From assembly GCA_027295975.1 (NCBI GenBank), contig JAPUJX010000371.1, positions 1 to 5,673 on the forward strand: 5,673 bases of DNA. The letters run 5' to 3'. The translations under genes were made by a program, and so were the position numbers. Each line of letters opens with the position of its first letter. Positions within the stretch are counted from its first letter, which is position 1. Positions 5,493 through 5,673 of the stretch are shown here, piece by piece. The notes under the pieces are model-generated. The model was not told where the DNA came from. It searched no databases and worked only from the letters and a program-made list of their open reading frames with translations. The DNA is from Gammaproteobacteria bacterium. GTDB taxonomy: Bacteria; Pseudomonadota; Gammaproteobacteria; Pseudomonadales; Azotimanducaceae.

Positions 5493-5673
5493 ATTTTGAT
5501 TTCAACCAGGAGCAGCGGATGCTGCAGGACAGCGTCGCGCGTTTTATTCAGGACAATTACGATCTGGCTTCGCGCATCAAATCGGCCGGGAGCAAGTTCG
5601 GCTTCAGCCGGGATCACTGGCACACCATGGCCGAACTCGGCTGGTTGGGTTTGCCATTCGAGGAAGCCGATGG
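5489..5673 (+). CDS. Acyl-CoA dehydrogenase, second subunit of the pair (N-terminal part, runs off window)
   Basis: The frame from ATG 5489 is open to the right edge, giving 61 residues. It begins MNFDFNQEQRMLQDSVARFI and continues to DHWHTMAELGWLGLPFEEADG. This is the ACAD N-terminal pattern: a first helix with EQ..L.DSV..F, then W..MAELGWLGLP with an acidic stretch leading to the GG region. It therefore encodes a second acyl-CoA dehydrogenase family protein. Together with the ATGA overlap it suggests the two proteins form a heteromeric complex, as known for mycobacterial cholesterol side-chain FadE pairs and proteobacterial steroid-degradation pairs. Catalytic residues and total length lie outside the window. 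Confidence 0.88.
   Translation, partial: MNFDFNQEQRMLQDSVARFIQDNYDLASRIKSAGSKFGFSRDHWHTMAELGWLGLPFEEAD

Overview
This is an ordinary-looking chromosomal stretch from a moderately high-G+C bacterium. The genes resemble those of proteobacteria with broad aerobic fatty-acid and xenobiotic metabolism: paired acyl-CoA dehydrogenases, a LinB/DmbA-like haloalkane dehalogenase and a Prx5 peroxiredoxin. A free-living, possibly marine, gammaproteobacterium is plausible, but this is inferred from gene style only. No rRNA, tRNA, CRISPR array, insertion sequence or phage gene was seen.

Layout. The window opens inside the C-terminal end of a major facilitator transporter (+, ends at 352). It meets a minus-strand pair head-on, with 5 bp between the stop codons. 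The pair is a NudL-type Nudix hydrolase (1588 to 929) followed by a Prx5-type peroxiredoxin (837 to 358). Only 24 bp away from the Nudix start, a ten-helix EamA/DMT transporter with a TTG start runs the other way (1613-2491). It converges, 8 bp apart, on a second minus-strand pair: an enoyl-CoA hydratase/isomerase (4209 to 3421) and then a subfamily-II haloalkane dehalogenase (3375 to 2500). A 116-bp divergent control region (4210-4325) carries an 8+8 bp inverted repeat with promoter-like hexamers on both strands. It separates this pair from two plus-strand acyl-CoA dehydrogenases (4326-5492, and 5489 to the window edge), which overlap by ATGA.

How the genes may work together. The dehydrogenase pair is probably one heteromeric enzyme that oxidises an unusual acyl-CoA. 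The crotonase-fold protein, divergently transcribed from the same control region, could act on its product, and the dehalogenase gene is downstream of it in the same probable operon. This suggests a small catabolic locus for a (possibly halogenated or otherwise modified) acyl or alkyl compound, but the substrate cannot be read from the sequence. The crotonase protein lacks both classical hydratase glutamates and has an Asp where PaaG-type isomerases do, so its reaction is uncertain. The peroxiredoxin and Nudix genes look like a separate housekeeping or stress pair. I did not find a convincing wholly new system. The most interesting parts are the dehalogenase/crotonase/dehydrogenase locus, its shared operator-like palindrome, and the non-canonical active sites.
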